Shown here: in pieces, positions 33,339 to 44,176 of the stretch
Layout: every line of letters starts with the position of its first letter
Numbering within the stretch: position 1 is the stretch's first letter
Origin: Leptodontidium sp. MPI-SDFR-AT-0119
Taxonomy: Eukaryota > Ascomycota > Leotiomycetes > Helotiales > Leptodontidiaceae
Assembly (NCBI GenBank): GCA_020726505.1
Contig: JAHLEZ010000013.1
Span: 930,001-994,000, forward strand
Direction: 5' to 3'
Length of the DNA stretch: 64,000 bases
Program-made: the position numbers and the translations under genes
The notes under the pieces: model-generated
Database searches by the model: none
The model's input: only the letters and a program-made list of their open reading frames with translations
What the model was told of the DNA's origin: nothing

Positions 33339-34777
33339 TTACTCCGACTCCAGGGGTTTCCTCCCTGTGATAATCCGCAGCGGGAAATACACATGCTTCG
33401 ATGCATCGTAAAGCGATTTCCTGACATCCACCAAGAAAACCTCAAGAGCTTCAACTGACCATCCCAGACCTGAGATAAATGCCCTGTTAGCGATGCTCTT
33501 AATCCCATCGGAAATATTCTCTCGCCAGTACAAGCCAGCGAGTTTGAACTCTTTGCTCTTGGGCCAGACGCCGAGTGGGATTTTGAGGGCTACATCTTGT
33601 ACATCGACGAAGCCGGCTTGGCGCATCTCGTCAGCTAGTTTGAGGGCGTTGAGGTTGTCGCCGCCGAGTTTGGCTAGACCAACATTGAGGTTGTCCATGA
33701 AGACCCGGAAGGGGTAGGGGTCCGTCATGCTGTCGTCGTCGCAGAATGTGTAGAAGACAACCTCTTGGAATTCCAGGTATCCACCAGGCTTAGTATGTCT
33801 AGATATATGGTAAGCGGTGCCCTCCATTTGTGTCTATTTCTAGTCTACTCACTTGAAAGCTTGATCCATAAGTCGAGGCCTGTTTTTGATTGTTTGAGTA
33901 ACGTGACGGCAGTGTATGTAGTCGAAATGATCCAATGGATACAACCAATCATCTTCGATGTCATCAATCACAAACTTGACATTCGGCGGAACAAATGGCG
34001 GCTGGATTGGGCTGAGATCTATGCCCTGCACCTGGGCACTGGGATATTTATCGCCCACTACTTTCTTTTCAGATCTGAGGAAGTGGGAATGGAAATGGAC
34101 ATGGAAATGGAAATGGACATGGAAATGGAAATGGGAGTAAATAAGATTACCTACTTTCGATTGCCCAAATTCCACTTCCCGTTCCTGTGACCTGTCAACT
34201 CAAGATTCCGAAAGCCCAAAGAGTTCATACCTAGGTCAAGTATGGACTGTGGATTTTCGCCAATCGGGGCGAAATGAAGTTTACCGCTCATTAGTATACC
34301 CATGATCGCATGCTTCATGTCGTCACGATTTTGCTCGTTCTCGTCATTCGGGAACGGATAGTACGTGCGATCTCTTCGAAATCCATGATACCTTAGTCCA
34401 TTCTCTATTACGCCGGCTTTCACGCTGGATGATAGAGAGGCGTCAATACTGCTTCCGTCATCTCCATAGCCAGTATCAGCATCGCTCTCAATCTCAAAGT
34501 CTTCTTCAGTGGGCTCCAGGCCATCTCCAACTTCGATAGGGGAACTGCCGGATTCCAGAGGAGGAGCTTGCGCTGCTTCAGTGACTGGTGATGCAGTTAC
34601 TGAGCGTGGAGGATTTTCCAGTGGTGATCGTGGGGAGTGTGGTGGACTTGATGGTGTCGTCTTGGGAGGACCTTGACTTGATGGTGACTCTAGACTTTTG
34701 GAGCCGCCAGGGCTTGAGTGTTGAGTTGACATCACAGCGGCTTGAGATAATTCCTCGCGATCAGCCTCTAGAGTCAT
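33339..34777 (-). CDS. SAM-dependent methyltransferase, LaeA/TAM-like
   Basis: The model is complement(join(33339..33798, 33853..34057, 34155..34184, 34231..34777)), 413 aa. The first ~110 residues are Ser/Pro-rich and disordered. Then come NGLRYHGFRRDRTYYPFPND and the SAM-binding core. Motif I, LDLGTGSGIWAIE, exists only if a 30-nt microexon (34155-34184) is spliced in; without it the glycine loop is lost. Later motifs are GIDLSPIQPPFVPPNVKF, WLYPLDHFDYIHCRH and KPGGYLEFQE. This is the class that includes the secondary-metabolism regulator LaeA, but many paralogues exist and their substrates are mostly unknown. Introns are 46, 97 and 54 nt, the second containing a GGAAAT/GGACAT repeat. It is divergent to the O-methyltransferase at 35503. 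Confidence 0.9.
34084..34136. repeat. (GGAAAT/GGACAT)n microsatellite in an intron
   Basis: About nine hexamer units of GGAAAT or GGACAT lie within the second intron of the methyltransferase gene. They read as an open frame on either strand but are intronic. Confidence 0.75.
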
Positions 34778-35502
34778 GAGTCTTGAGACCTTAGACAGCG
34801 GTCCACCGTGATTGGAAAAGCAAATGGGAAAATGCTACCTTCATATCAACGGGCTCCGTAATCAGTAGAATTTACTCCATGCAGGAGCTGTATTCAACCT
34901 ATCGGACCGTCAAAATATGATGCATTCAGATGGATATATGCACCTGCATCCTGCATCCTCCGAGGGGGATAATAAACGAGGATGCAGCTAGAAGTTGTGT
35001 GTAATCGCGGCAACTTCGGCGCAACGAACGCCTGTTTCGATCATGAAACACGACAAGCATGGTTTCATTCGTAATTATTCCGAGATAAATTTCGCACAGA
35101 CTGATCACTAGTCGGCCCTTCACGATCTTCCTGGGGGATCTTCAAGCTTCTTACAGTCTATCGTCGCCGTTCCACTTCGCATCGGGGAGGACGCCATGGG
35201 CCGTGCCGCAGCTGAGTCGCCAAGCGTCCAGGAGCTCCACAACGGTTGACTTTGCGGTAATGGGAAGGCAGCTCCGTACCTCCAAATTCTTTATCCAATT
35301 ATCTTGAATGACGGCACATCATTTCGGGCTAGAAGGAAACGCAAACCCATTTATGAGCCTCAGGAATGGATGGGTGATTCAAGACTTCATTGACATCACA
35401 CCAATGAATGACAAACCTAGGTACCAACTGTGAACGATATCTACTCTCGTTGTCCACCCCCAATTTGGCATCCGGTAGTTTGTATCAACATTGACATCCG
35501 AG
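34778..35502. other. Divergent promoter region of two methyltransferase genes
   Basis: 725 bp between two divergent starts. No gene is seen. Short CATCCTGCATCC direct repeats lie near 34945-34960. It could serve as a shared promoter. Confidence 0.4.
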
Positions 35503-36853
35503 ATGGCTCCCAATAATCTCGTTGCTTTGGCGGCTGCCCTTCGTGAAGCTCTCGCGGCGCCGCAAAGCCTTATCGCTGAATCAAAAGAGGAGAAAGAGGC
35601 ACGATTGGACTTGATTGATATGATCCCAGAGTTCAACGCTGCACTCATTGGGGATGCAAATGTTCTTCGAGAACTGGCATGGTCGGTAAGCGGAGTTCCA
35701 GTTTTTTAAGTTCGCTAGAAAAAGAACTCACCAGAACTCTAGGCAGTCAACGTGGCACCTTTACATGCAATAAATCGATGGGGTCTTGCTAAACTGGTTC
35801 CGTTGGACTCAGCCGTAACGTACGACGAGCTTTCCGAGAAGACTGGGATCTCAAAGTTGGCTCTCCAAAGATTACTGCGCCATGCTATGACCAACAGACT
35901 CTTCACTGAACGGGAAGGGAAGGTGTCTCATACACCGACGTCGAGATTACTCGTAGAAGACGTGAGGCTCGCGGCTTTTGTTGATCTTCATACCGAGGGT
36001 GTGTGGAAGACTTGGCCTCACTTTCTTGACGCATACACGCGTTGGCCAGATTCGAGGAATCCGAGAGAAGTGGGGTACTCTTTGGCTTGGGGCCGCCCCG
36101 GTGAGGTAACTTTGTACGACGATGTTCAAAAAGATCCTGTTCGGGCCACCAACTTCGGACGAGCCATGGAACTTTTCAGCTCCGGCGAAGGATATGGTGC
36201 AGAAAGTCTGGTGGAGGGATTTCCTTGGGCCGACATTGGGAGTGGAACTGTAGTTGATGTAAGCAATGTCGTCCCTGATGAACTGACGGCTAAATTGACA
36301 AACTCCCAGGTTGGAGGAGGGAGTGGTTTTGCCAGTGCAGCAATTGCGAAAGCATTTCCGTCAATTCATTTCATTGTTCAAGACATCGTCGTGAATGATG
36401 CGTTGAAAGTTGAGAACCCGGAAGCAAACCTGGAATGGATGCAGTATGATTTCAACACACCCCAAACAGTAGTAGCAGATGTGTATTTCTACCGCTTCGT
36501 TCTCCACAATTACCCGGATGCCACAGTTATCAATATACTCAAGGCAGCGACCGCAGCCCTCAAACCAGGTGCAAAAGTTTTGATCAATGACTCGGGTTTA
36601 CCTGATCCTGGAGAAGCGCGTTGGTATGATGAGAAGGCAGCCAGGGGTCTCGATATTTTGGTAAGATATATGGTGTGATTTGAAGTGCTTGACTGATTCC
36701 GACCAGATGTTTGCCGTTATGAACGGTCGTGAGAGGAGTAAAGACGATTGGGAAGCACTTTTCAAAGCGGCAGATCCACGCTACAAACTCATCGGCGCAA
36801 CTCTGCCACCGGGCTCTCGCATATTCATCATCGAAGCTGAATGGACTGGTTGA
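35503..36853 (+). CDS. Plant/fungal-type O-methyltransferase (family 2)
   Basis: The model is join(35503..35685, 35743..36258, 36310..36660, 36707..36853), 398 aa, the usual length for the family. An N-terminal winged-helix dimerisation region (YDELSEKTGISKLALQRLLRHAM) precedes the SAM domain with VVDVGGGSGFAS. The second intron (36259-36309) is 51 nt and stop-free; reading through it would split the glycine loop after VVDV, so it is removed. The general-base region reads RFVLHNYPD, matching the usual LHDW(S/P)D with Asn-Tyr in place of Asp-Trp. The C-terminal ILIDS-like strand reads VLINDSGLPDPGE. The family methylates hydroxyls of phenolics and polyketides; sterigmatocystin and aflatoxin O-methyltransferases are examples. 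The substrate here is unknown. Confidence 0.9.
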
Positions 36854-38291
36854 ATTGAGAAGAGATTCAAATGGAACTTGTGGAGGCTGAGAGTGTAGAA
36901 TGTGGTGATATTTCCTTCACAGTTGGAGGAGTTTCAAGCCTCTCAAAAATTAACTTCTGGAGAGAGGTGCATCAGGTAGGTACGCTAGCTTACCGAGTCG
37001 ACAGATAATAAATTAGTCAGGGGGCTATTGAGAGTGTGAGAGTATGATGGACACTTACAGAGTACAACCAACAGAGATAAATTTCATCAAAGCAATCCAA
37101 TACTTCTCCATCAGTGATACACTTGACAAAATACCGTCAATTCGCTTCCTTCAATTCTCCCCCACCAGAAATAAGAAGGGAGGTATGGAGGCAAGCTGTC
37201 TCAGCAAGTTGACGACTTGTGGTAAATTCCTTTTCCAGAAAGCCAAAAGCATAGCCCGCAGCTCCTTAGAACCAAAGGGAGATCTGTGCGGTATTGTGAG
37301 AATCTAACCAGTTTAAACACTGGTATGCTGTTGTAGAAACCGGCTGGTTGAGTACTACCATATGCATCTATAGCCCACCAGATTCAGACCGCATATCCGG
37401 GATATGATATCCGGATTAGAAACGTTGAGGAGTGATTCGATAGTTTCGATCTGTTTGGTTGGCGCAACTGCGACAATTTGCAATTACGAGGACTTGAAGG
37501 ATGTAACTTGGTAGTTATATATACTTTATGGATTACTAAAAGTACCTAGGTAAAAGAGGATAACGGAGCTAGAACGACGTTAGATTTGGCGTTTTCGTTG
37601 GTTCTTGCCACACAGAGTGCCCGCATACTACTCACGTCATATGGTTTCTCATTTCCACCTTGATAGTGCTATCAAGGCTGATTTTCAGCAATTTCTAATA
37701 GAATAGACGCTACCTTATATGGCAAATGTTATTTTTGTATATTTCAGGAGAGCAATGCCCGAATCACGTAGCACAAGCCCTCCCAATGGAAGCTCCTGAG
37801 GTCCTGTATCTTCGCAAACCTCTCTGATAACTACAAAATGACAAACCGCATATTCAAATTCGTCGCTATAGTCCCAGAGCGGACTTTCGCCCAAATCATG
37901 CCTAGATGTATCCACCATTAGGTCGATTTTCCTACTCCAACTCAAGAAGTAATTTGAATATTTGAGTTGAGCATGAGTATGAGTTTGAGTAAACACTTTT
38001 TAACTGAATATATATTTGAGTTGCCAAGATACTCGAACTCAAATTTGAGTATCGACACACTAGCATCCATATTATTTCTAAAGATCGTAAATTTTTCCGT
38101 TCTCTACCAGGAAGCTCGGGTGAACTATTGGATGTAAGCCCTGGTATGCAGCCAATTTTCGGTATTGTGAAATACTGGAAAGAAACAATCAAGTTCTTTG
38201 AATGTTAATGTATTGATCTAACAAAGCAAGTACATATTCATTAAGGGTATTTCATTGTCCTGTGGTCGCACGTCTCCAGACTTCGACAGTT
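36854..38291. other. Intergenic region with TTGAGT repeats
   Basis: No supportable gene. An AT-rich patch at 37925-38050 has many TTGAGT/ACTCAA units, including the palindrome ACTCAAATTTGAGT at 38037-38050. Minus-strand frames here (37715-38192) are driven by that repeat. Confidence 0.45.
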
Positions 38292-41200
38292 TCAGAAAAT
38301 AAATGCAAGTCTCTTTACACCATCCTTCGGAATGCTTTCAGCACAACAGCTCCAGCACACCTCCTTCGGCAACACAAAGGGCTGGAACTGGAGCTTGGAG
38401 CAGAGCGCCGTAGCTGCAAGTCTTGCAAGCCAGTTCTGGTGTGCGCGTACAGCGATAGATCCAGAGCACGGCGCTTCGATCAACTCATCCCAATTCTCGA
38501 CACTAGTTGCAGCAATTTGCGGAGCCTTGAGAAGCATATCATGATAGCTTCTCATGATGCCCTTTGACTTGCAATTGTCATTGTTACATTCATCGCTGGC
38601 GGCACGCTCAACGCCCGACCGAAGTCCCTTCAAAACGTCTACCTCCCCTACCCATGTCCCCTTCTCGAAAATGGAGATCAATGTCTCGACGCAAATGACT
38701 GCCCTGTCGATGGTATGACGATCGGTATCCTCTGTGACCAGAGGTATTTCGTAGTTCGTAAATGAGAGGTGGAGCGATGTCTGGCTGAAGTGATTCTCAG
38801 GCTGTCCGTCAAAGGCTCTATGGTTGATGGTCATCCACTTCTCTGGATTGTTTTCTCGTATTTTGACCTCTGGTGGTGAGATGAGAAAGGTGATCCCGGC
38901 ACGGCCTACGTTGCCTATGACTCGTCTAATCTCTGTAGAGCTGGGCTGTTCGTGAGGATCACATAGTAAGGCACCAGCAACATAGAGAGAATTTCCAGAT
39001 GCCATTGCAAAAGCCTCTCTCAGAGTGCCAGGGTCCAAATTACAAGTACCAGACTCAAACATAGCTATGCAAGCGAACGATTGCGAGAGGTTGAGAGATT
39101 CTGCAAAGGTTGGCTCATCGTCATTACCCCTCCGCTCCATGATGGTCGTTGGCCTGTGAGGATACCATTTCGCATTACTGAGGCTTAATTTTACTACAAG
39201 CGTTGAGATTGTAGCCCCAGGAAGTAAATGGTACACCTCCGACATCATAGCGCATGCTCTGAGGCAGGATATCTCTCGTTCAACGCTCCTGATGCAAGAG
39301 GAAAAGTGGCGATGGATTTTCTCGGCATCGACCTTGCTGGGCGTGAAGAAGTCGGTCAGAAAGCCAGGTCCGGGAATGATATCCACTCCTTGAGGTATTT
39401 GCAGATTGTTCTTAATTGCGTACAGGGCAGCGTTATCTGCGTCTCCCATGAAAAAGCTTTGTGGAGTTGCGGCTCGTTTTGCATGAGGGTGCTCCCTTGC
39501 GATCAATAGGTCCGACGCTGCCTGGAGAAAGTCCAGTGACTTACTGAACATCAAACTGGTTCCAAATTGTCGGCTGGATTGCGAGTAGTAATTCTGGTCC
39601 TGATCCTGGAAGTATTCAATCACAGGAAGGAAGATCTCCCCTCGATCCTCGATTTCTGTTTGGCGCTGGCGTATTGCAATTATTTCTGTTAAGTCTCGTC
39701 TATATGCAAGTCTCTCTGGATCCTCCAAGGAAAACTTGATGGAGTTGGACGTGCCAGAACCGCTAGCACTTGATATCCTCAGCCTTTCAACTTTATCCAT
39801 GGCATTCAAATTCTCGAGCTTCTCGATGGCGCTTCTCAGATCTTTGAAGTCATGCCCCCGTCGCTTCAGAAGCAACAGCTGCTGAGCATTCAGACTGATC
39901 CAACGGGTTTGTTTTTCAAAATCAATCTCGCTCTTCAATGTTCCATCAGAGCTACGTTTTTGCGTCAGCCGTTTGATCGGAACAACGCTGGCATATTCCG
40001 TCCAAGCACTCTTAGTTGATGATCTATACTTAATGAGGAAGTTGGATCCATCAAGTTGAAGGTGTGTGCATAGCTGGCGCAAGCATTCCACTCGTTGCTG
40101 GTCATCTCTGAGAATCGAGATAAAAGCCTTGATTTGAGACATGCCGAACAGAGGTGGAGGTGCCAATCCAGGCGGATGCAGAAAAGTTGAATATCTCCGG
40201 CCCAGATTCATCAATTGATTGGCTACAGTGATCTCCGAGTCCTCGAGGTCAGAGAACTCCTCGGATGCAAGCACAACGTAAATCAACCACGTAGGCTGGC
40301 TTCCATGTCGGAAACGAAACATAGTTGAGAGATTCAGTATCTTTGCGAGGCGGCGTACCCATTCCAAGCCTTCACCATTCGTTGTTGCATAAGCCTTCCA
40401 TCCGCTGAAGAGGCATCCGAGGATAACATAAGCAAATTGTTTGGAACTTATTCTCGAGTTCTCCTGTCCGACAGTTCGCATCGCTTGGATCGGATGACCG
40501 TAGTATTGCAAATGTGCAAGTGGGAGCGACCAATAGACACTCTTGGAGTCATCTCGGACATGCTGCAAGCCCAGCGTGAGAAGTGCCGCTGGTTCGAACA
40601 GCGGGTCCTTTTGTTTGATTTCTTTGCAACAATCCCCAAAAACCACCATGTCTGGGTACAGGTGCCAAGAAGATATGGCTAGCAAGGTTGCGCCGTCTTG
40701 AACTCGCTGCGGTAGACCCCTCACTAGATTGTTCATCGCTTCTAATGCGGCAGTCCATGCTCTGACGACGCTGGCGTAGGTTTCTGGCTCACTGTTCACA
40801 GGCAGATTCATACTGTTAAGTATGAGCATTGTCTGTTTGTGGTGGACCGCCTTAGCCTGATCAGCACTTTGGAGCCATGCTCGAGCACTTGCATCCCAAC
40901 TCGCAAGGTCGCTCCGCGTGATATCTTGTTGAGCTGCGGTGATCGCAGCGAGATGCTCATTTGAGTAGAGGTGGTTTTTCTGCCGTTTCTGTGTCCATTC
41001 CTTCTGTCTCTCGACAAGCTCTACCCAGACAGAAATAGCTTCGGGGCCAGTGAAAACTCTAGCAAGCATGCAACCCAGTAAGTGAACTGCAATCGCAGCG
41101 CTTCCTGACTTGACAGCCGCCCAAATACTAGCCGTGTCCGCGCCGATGTGACTAGCGAAAATCCCTTCTCGGGAAGAGTCTTCCCGGGGATTGATGGATG

Positions 41201-41507
41201 GCATGGTGCATATCTCTGACACCCTTGTTCCATAGGCTCGAAAAAGATCATCAGTCGAAGGTAAGATTTCCCCAAATAGTGCCCCGAGTCTTCGAGCTGT
41301 TCGATGCAAGCGTCCGTCTTCTGCGTCGTCTTTTCTTCTGCGTGATATTGTGGATCCAACACCATGGAACTCAGCTGGAGCTTCCAATTTGACAAGAGTA
41401 AAATCAAAGCTGTTGTTGATCAAAGCTGCAGTGTTCTCATTGTACAAGGCTGTGAGAGAGCCGGTGACCCTCCCAATACCCATTGATCCCGCCATTGCCA
41501 ATGTCAA
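38292..41507 (-). CDS. Large intronless protein of unknown function (1071 aa)
   Basis: One uninterrupted frame of 3.2 kb on the minus strand. No signal peptide, zinc finger, P-loop or other textbook motif stands out. The N-terminal part (NENTAALINNSFDFTLVKLE...RRRKDDAEDGRLHRTARRLG) and the region around HIGADTASIWAAVKSG are the most motif-like, and I have the impression of a widespread but uncharacterised family of long fungal proteins. The C-terminal third has Cys-containing stretches (SDECNNDNCKSKG, VCWSCC). The lack of introns is unusual here, as most neighbours have several. The start at MTLAMAG is the first ATG after an upstream stop; a later start is possible. The function cannot be inferred. 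Confidence 0.85.
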   Translation of the reverse strand: MTLAMAGSMGIGRVTGSLTALYNENTAALINNSFDFTLVKLEAPAEFHGVGSTISRRRKDDAEDGRLHRTARRLGALFGEILPSTDDLFRAYGTRVSEICTMPSINPREDSSREGIFASHIGADTASIWAAVKSGSAAIAVHLLGCMLARVFTGPEAISVWVELVERQKEWTQKRQKNHLYSNEHLAAITAAQQDITRSDLASWDASARAWLQSADQAKAVHHKQTMLILNSMNLPVNSEPETYASVVRAWTAALEAMNNLVRGLPQRVQDGATLLAISSWHLYPDMVVFGDCCKEIKQKDPLFEPAALLTLGLQHVRDDSKSVYWSLPLAHLQYYGHPIQAMRTVGQENSRISSKQFAYVILGCLFSGWKAYATTNGEGLEWVRRLAKILNLSTMFRFRHGSQPTWLIYVVLASEEFSDLEDSEITVANQLMNLGRRYSTFLHPPGLAPPPLFGMSQIKAFISILRDDQQRVECLRQLCTHLQLDGSNFLIKYRSSTKSAWTEYASVVPIKRLTQKRSSDGTLKSEIDFEKQTRWISLNAQQLLLLKRRGHDFKDLRSAIEKLENLNAMDKVERLRISSASGSGTSNSIKFSLEDPERLAYRRDLTEIIAIRQRQTEIEDRGEIFLPVIEYFQDQDQNYYSQSSRQFGTSLMFSKSLDFLQAASDLLIAREHPHAKRAATPQSFFMGDADNAALYAIKNNLQIPQGVDIIPGPGFLTDFFTPSKVDAEKIHRHFSSCIRSVEREISCLRACAMMSEVYHLLPGATISTLVVKLSLSNAKWYPHRPTTIMERRGNDDEPTFAESLNLSQSFACIAMFESGTCNLDPGTLREAFAMASGNSLYVAGALLCDPHEQPSSTEIRRVIGNVGRAGITFLISPPEVKIRENNPEKWMTINHRAFDGQPENHFSQTSLHLSFTNYEIPLVTEDTDRHTIDRAVICVETLISIFEKGTWVGEVDVLKGLRSGVERAASDECNNDNCKSKGIMRSYHDMLLKAPQIAATSVENWDELIEAPCSGSIAVRAHQNWLARLAATALCSKLQFQPFVLPKEVCWSCCAESIPKDGVKRLAFIF

Positions 41508-41850
41508 GTATCTCCACTTGTCGCCGTCGTAGTCGTCGTATGTTCAAGATAACATAGTCAACAGACTTTACAGCCTTTCACCCAAAAAGACTGCGTGCGA
41601 AACATGTCATGTTATACACGATGGAATCGGGCTGGCTCAGATGAGGTAGATGGACCAACACCTTTGATATCCGAACCAGTACAACAAATCTGGCAAACAA
41701 ATAATTAACGTGAGAGTCTGCCTTGCAAGCCGCCCAAGGAATTCAAACAGAGTTGGAATCTTTCAGCTGCGCCTGAGAGTGGCAGTGCGCCCACCGGTTC
41801 TAACCGACCATCATGTTAAACCCGCCCAATTGTTGCCGTCCAAACAACGC
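41508..41850. other. Intergenic region
   Basis: Promoter of the 1071-codon gene and 3' end of the monooxygenase gene, both on the minus strand. Nothing else is seen. Confidence 0.35.
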
Positions 41851-44176
41851 CTAATAAAGCGGCAGTGGCGTCCCCAATAACCTGGCCTTAACCTGTAGCG
41901 CAAGAAACCTCGAATAATACCTCGCCTGTCCAATCGTCCCTCCATGATACCACATAGCCGGATCTAGAAAGAATCAGCTTTTACATTTCCATCATCTCCT
42001 GCTCCCCCCATGCATTCTGAACCTTTCTCCCATCTACTATTCTGCACCAAATCAAAAGATGCAACAAGGAAGAAAAGAAAAGCAGAACTTACTACCGCAC
42101 GGCCTAAAGGCCCCCTTCAACTCCCCCTCGGAATTCAACCCCCAATAATCACCCATCGACTCCGCGACTTCATCCCCGAAGATCTCGTGCACAAGATATC
42201 GCATGTTCCCTTCGAAACCTGTCGCGAAGACGATTATGTCGGCTTTGAGATGCGTGCCGTCGTCGAATTCGAGACCTTTGGTGGTGTATTGAGAAGGGAG
42301 AGAATCGGATTTGATCTTGATCTATATATAGTGCACACATAAATCAGCCTATTGTACCCACATGTTCGTACTGAACAAGTATCTACATTTCAACCTGACC
42401 GAGAAAGTAAGGGGAAAGGAACTTACCAAACCATTCGCAACCATCTCCGAGCCTCCAACGTCAATGTAGTGACCACCGCCTCGAGCGTATAAACAGTGCT
42501 GTATACTTCCCCATCTATCTAATTTGAAACCTGCTCGCTCCAGGGCGTCGAATCGCTCGGGTTCTTGGCGCGCTTGTTCGTGGAGCGCGACTTGGCTGAT
42601 TAGGTCGAGGATTGCGACAGGTTGGGTCTGTGAGGAGCGGTCGGCTGTTGTGGTTGGGTTGGTGGCGTTGTAAGATACTAGATTGTGTGAGTGTGAGTGG
42701 GATTTGAAGTTTCCTGGTGGGTGAGAGGCGTGGAAGTGAGGGGTGGGGAGTTACGGTTGGAGATTTTCATGTAGTATTCCACGGGTAGGACATCTGTGTT
42801 TTGTTTGATTAAAAGTAATGACCATGTTGTGTCTAGGAGGGGTAACAAACAGGTTTTAGATCGCTGGATCATGGTAACTGATGATAACCCGGCTTCGACC
42901 ATGTCAACAGCCACGTCGTGGGCTGTGTTTGCTGTGCCTATCACTACGCCGTGTTTTCCTTTCCATTTTGAAGCGTCTGTGTATTCTGCTGAGTGTAGGA
43001 CAGTTCCTGTAAAGGCTATCTATGGCATGCGTCAGCCTTTAAGTCAGAGATATGCAAGGGTGCAAGGGGATGATGTACCCGGTTCGGATAATTTGGCATT
43101 TTGGGTACTTGACCTCCAGCTCCACCAGCGACGATTATGTAGGAACAGGTGATGGATTGCTCTTTCCCATGACGCCGAATTGACAAGGTCCAACTTTCTT
43201 TACTAGAGTCCCACGTTCCGGAGGCTGGCGTGGTATCCAACCAGATATTCTGGGAGTCTATTTAGTTCATACGGAGTGTTAGATATATCAATGAGAACTT
43301 ACGATATCGAACTTGGAAACCCAGCTCTGATAGCCTTCAGCCATGTCATCTTTAGAGAGGAATTGTTGGAAACAGGGCGGGAATGTTCGTTCAAACGGTA
43401 GGTGAGCTTGATAAGTCGGTTAGTTGGTGGTTTGAAGTCACGATATGAGAGTCTTGCCATATTCTCTACTGGTATGTACTTGATAAGTCAGTCAGCCTCC
43501 AAGGTTCAGTTTCTCTGATGAACTCACGCCGTGCGGAACTGTATCGAGTTTTCCAGTTATCTCCAACGTTTTGGTGTTTGTCCATAACCACATAAGATAT
43601 CCCAAGGGTTTTCATCCGTCCAGCTGTGCTCAACCCAGCCTGTCCACCACCAATGATCACACAGTCGAAATGGGTTGGTTCCTGTTGTCCATTCGGCAAA
43701 CCATTTGCCTTGACTACAGGCTCAAGGACATCTACATCTCCTGATTTCAAATGTTCCAAAATACTCCTCAGCACCCAAATTCGCCACTTTCCATCCGATC
43801 CCGGAATCAAATTCATAAACCCCGAGCATGTCGTCTGAGGAGTAGCATTCGTCGCAAAAACAAAACGAGTTTCAACCCACGATGAACCCTGAGGAAGATG
43901 AACAATGCGAGCAGAGTTCTGATCAAGTACAAACGATCCAGCTTTGGCTCTCTTAGTCGTCTCTTGCCAAGCCTCCGAGATTGACGATGCGGAATAGAAA
44001 GTTCGTAATGTTCCCGTCAATGCGAAGATGTCTCTCCATACAGCATCTTGGACGAAATGATGCTCTTCTAAGTGAGGGAGATGTTTTGAGAAGTCTAGTG
44101 CAATGGTAGATGCATCTGTTTCGGAAGAAATGGGGATTGTTGGGAGAGAGCAGGGGAAGTCAACTAAGGTGCTCAT
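41851..44176 (-). CDS. FAD/NADPH-dependent flavin monooxygenase
   Basis: Nine exons, complement(join(41851..41963, 42093..42321, 42427..42677, 42755..42793, 42851..43019, 43079..43249, 43303..43406, 43442..43468, 43528..44176)), 583 aa. An NTF2/SnoaL-like N-terminal domain (about 1-150) precedes the FAD site CVIIGGGQAGLSTAG. The second dinucleotide site is VVIGTANTAHDVA, with Ala where many relatives have the second Gly. FATGFEGN and WYHGGTIGQARYYSR near the end are typical of class-B-like flavin monooxygenases that oxidise small molecules. The start at 44176 (MSTLVDFP) is preferred over 44242. Exon 2 is only 27 nt and is followed by a 35-nt intron; skipping it also stays in frame, so that part is uncertain. 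The substrate is unknown. Confidence 0.88.

Noticed and set aside
37715..38192. Minus-strand frames rich in Ser, Leu and Tyr
   Set aside because: They arise from the TTGAGT/ACTCAA repeat patch and lack motifs.
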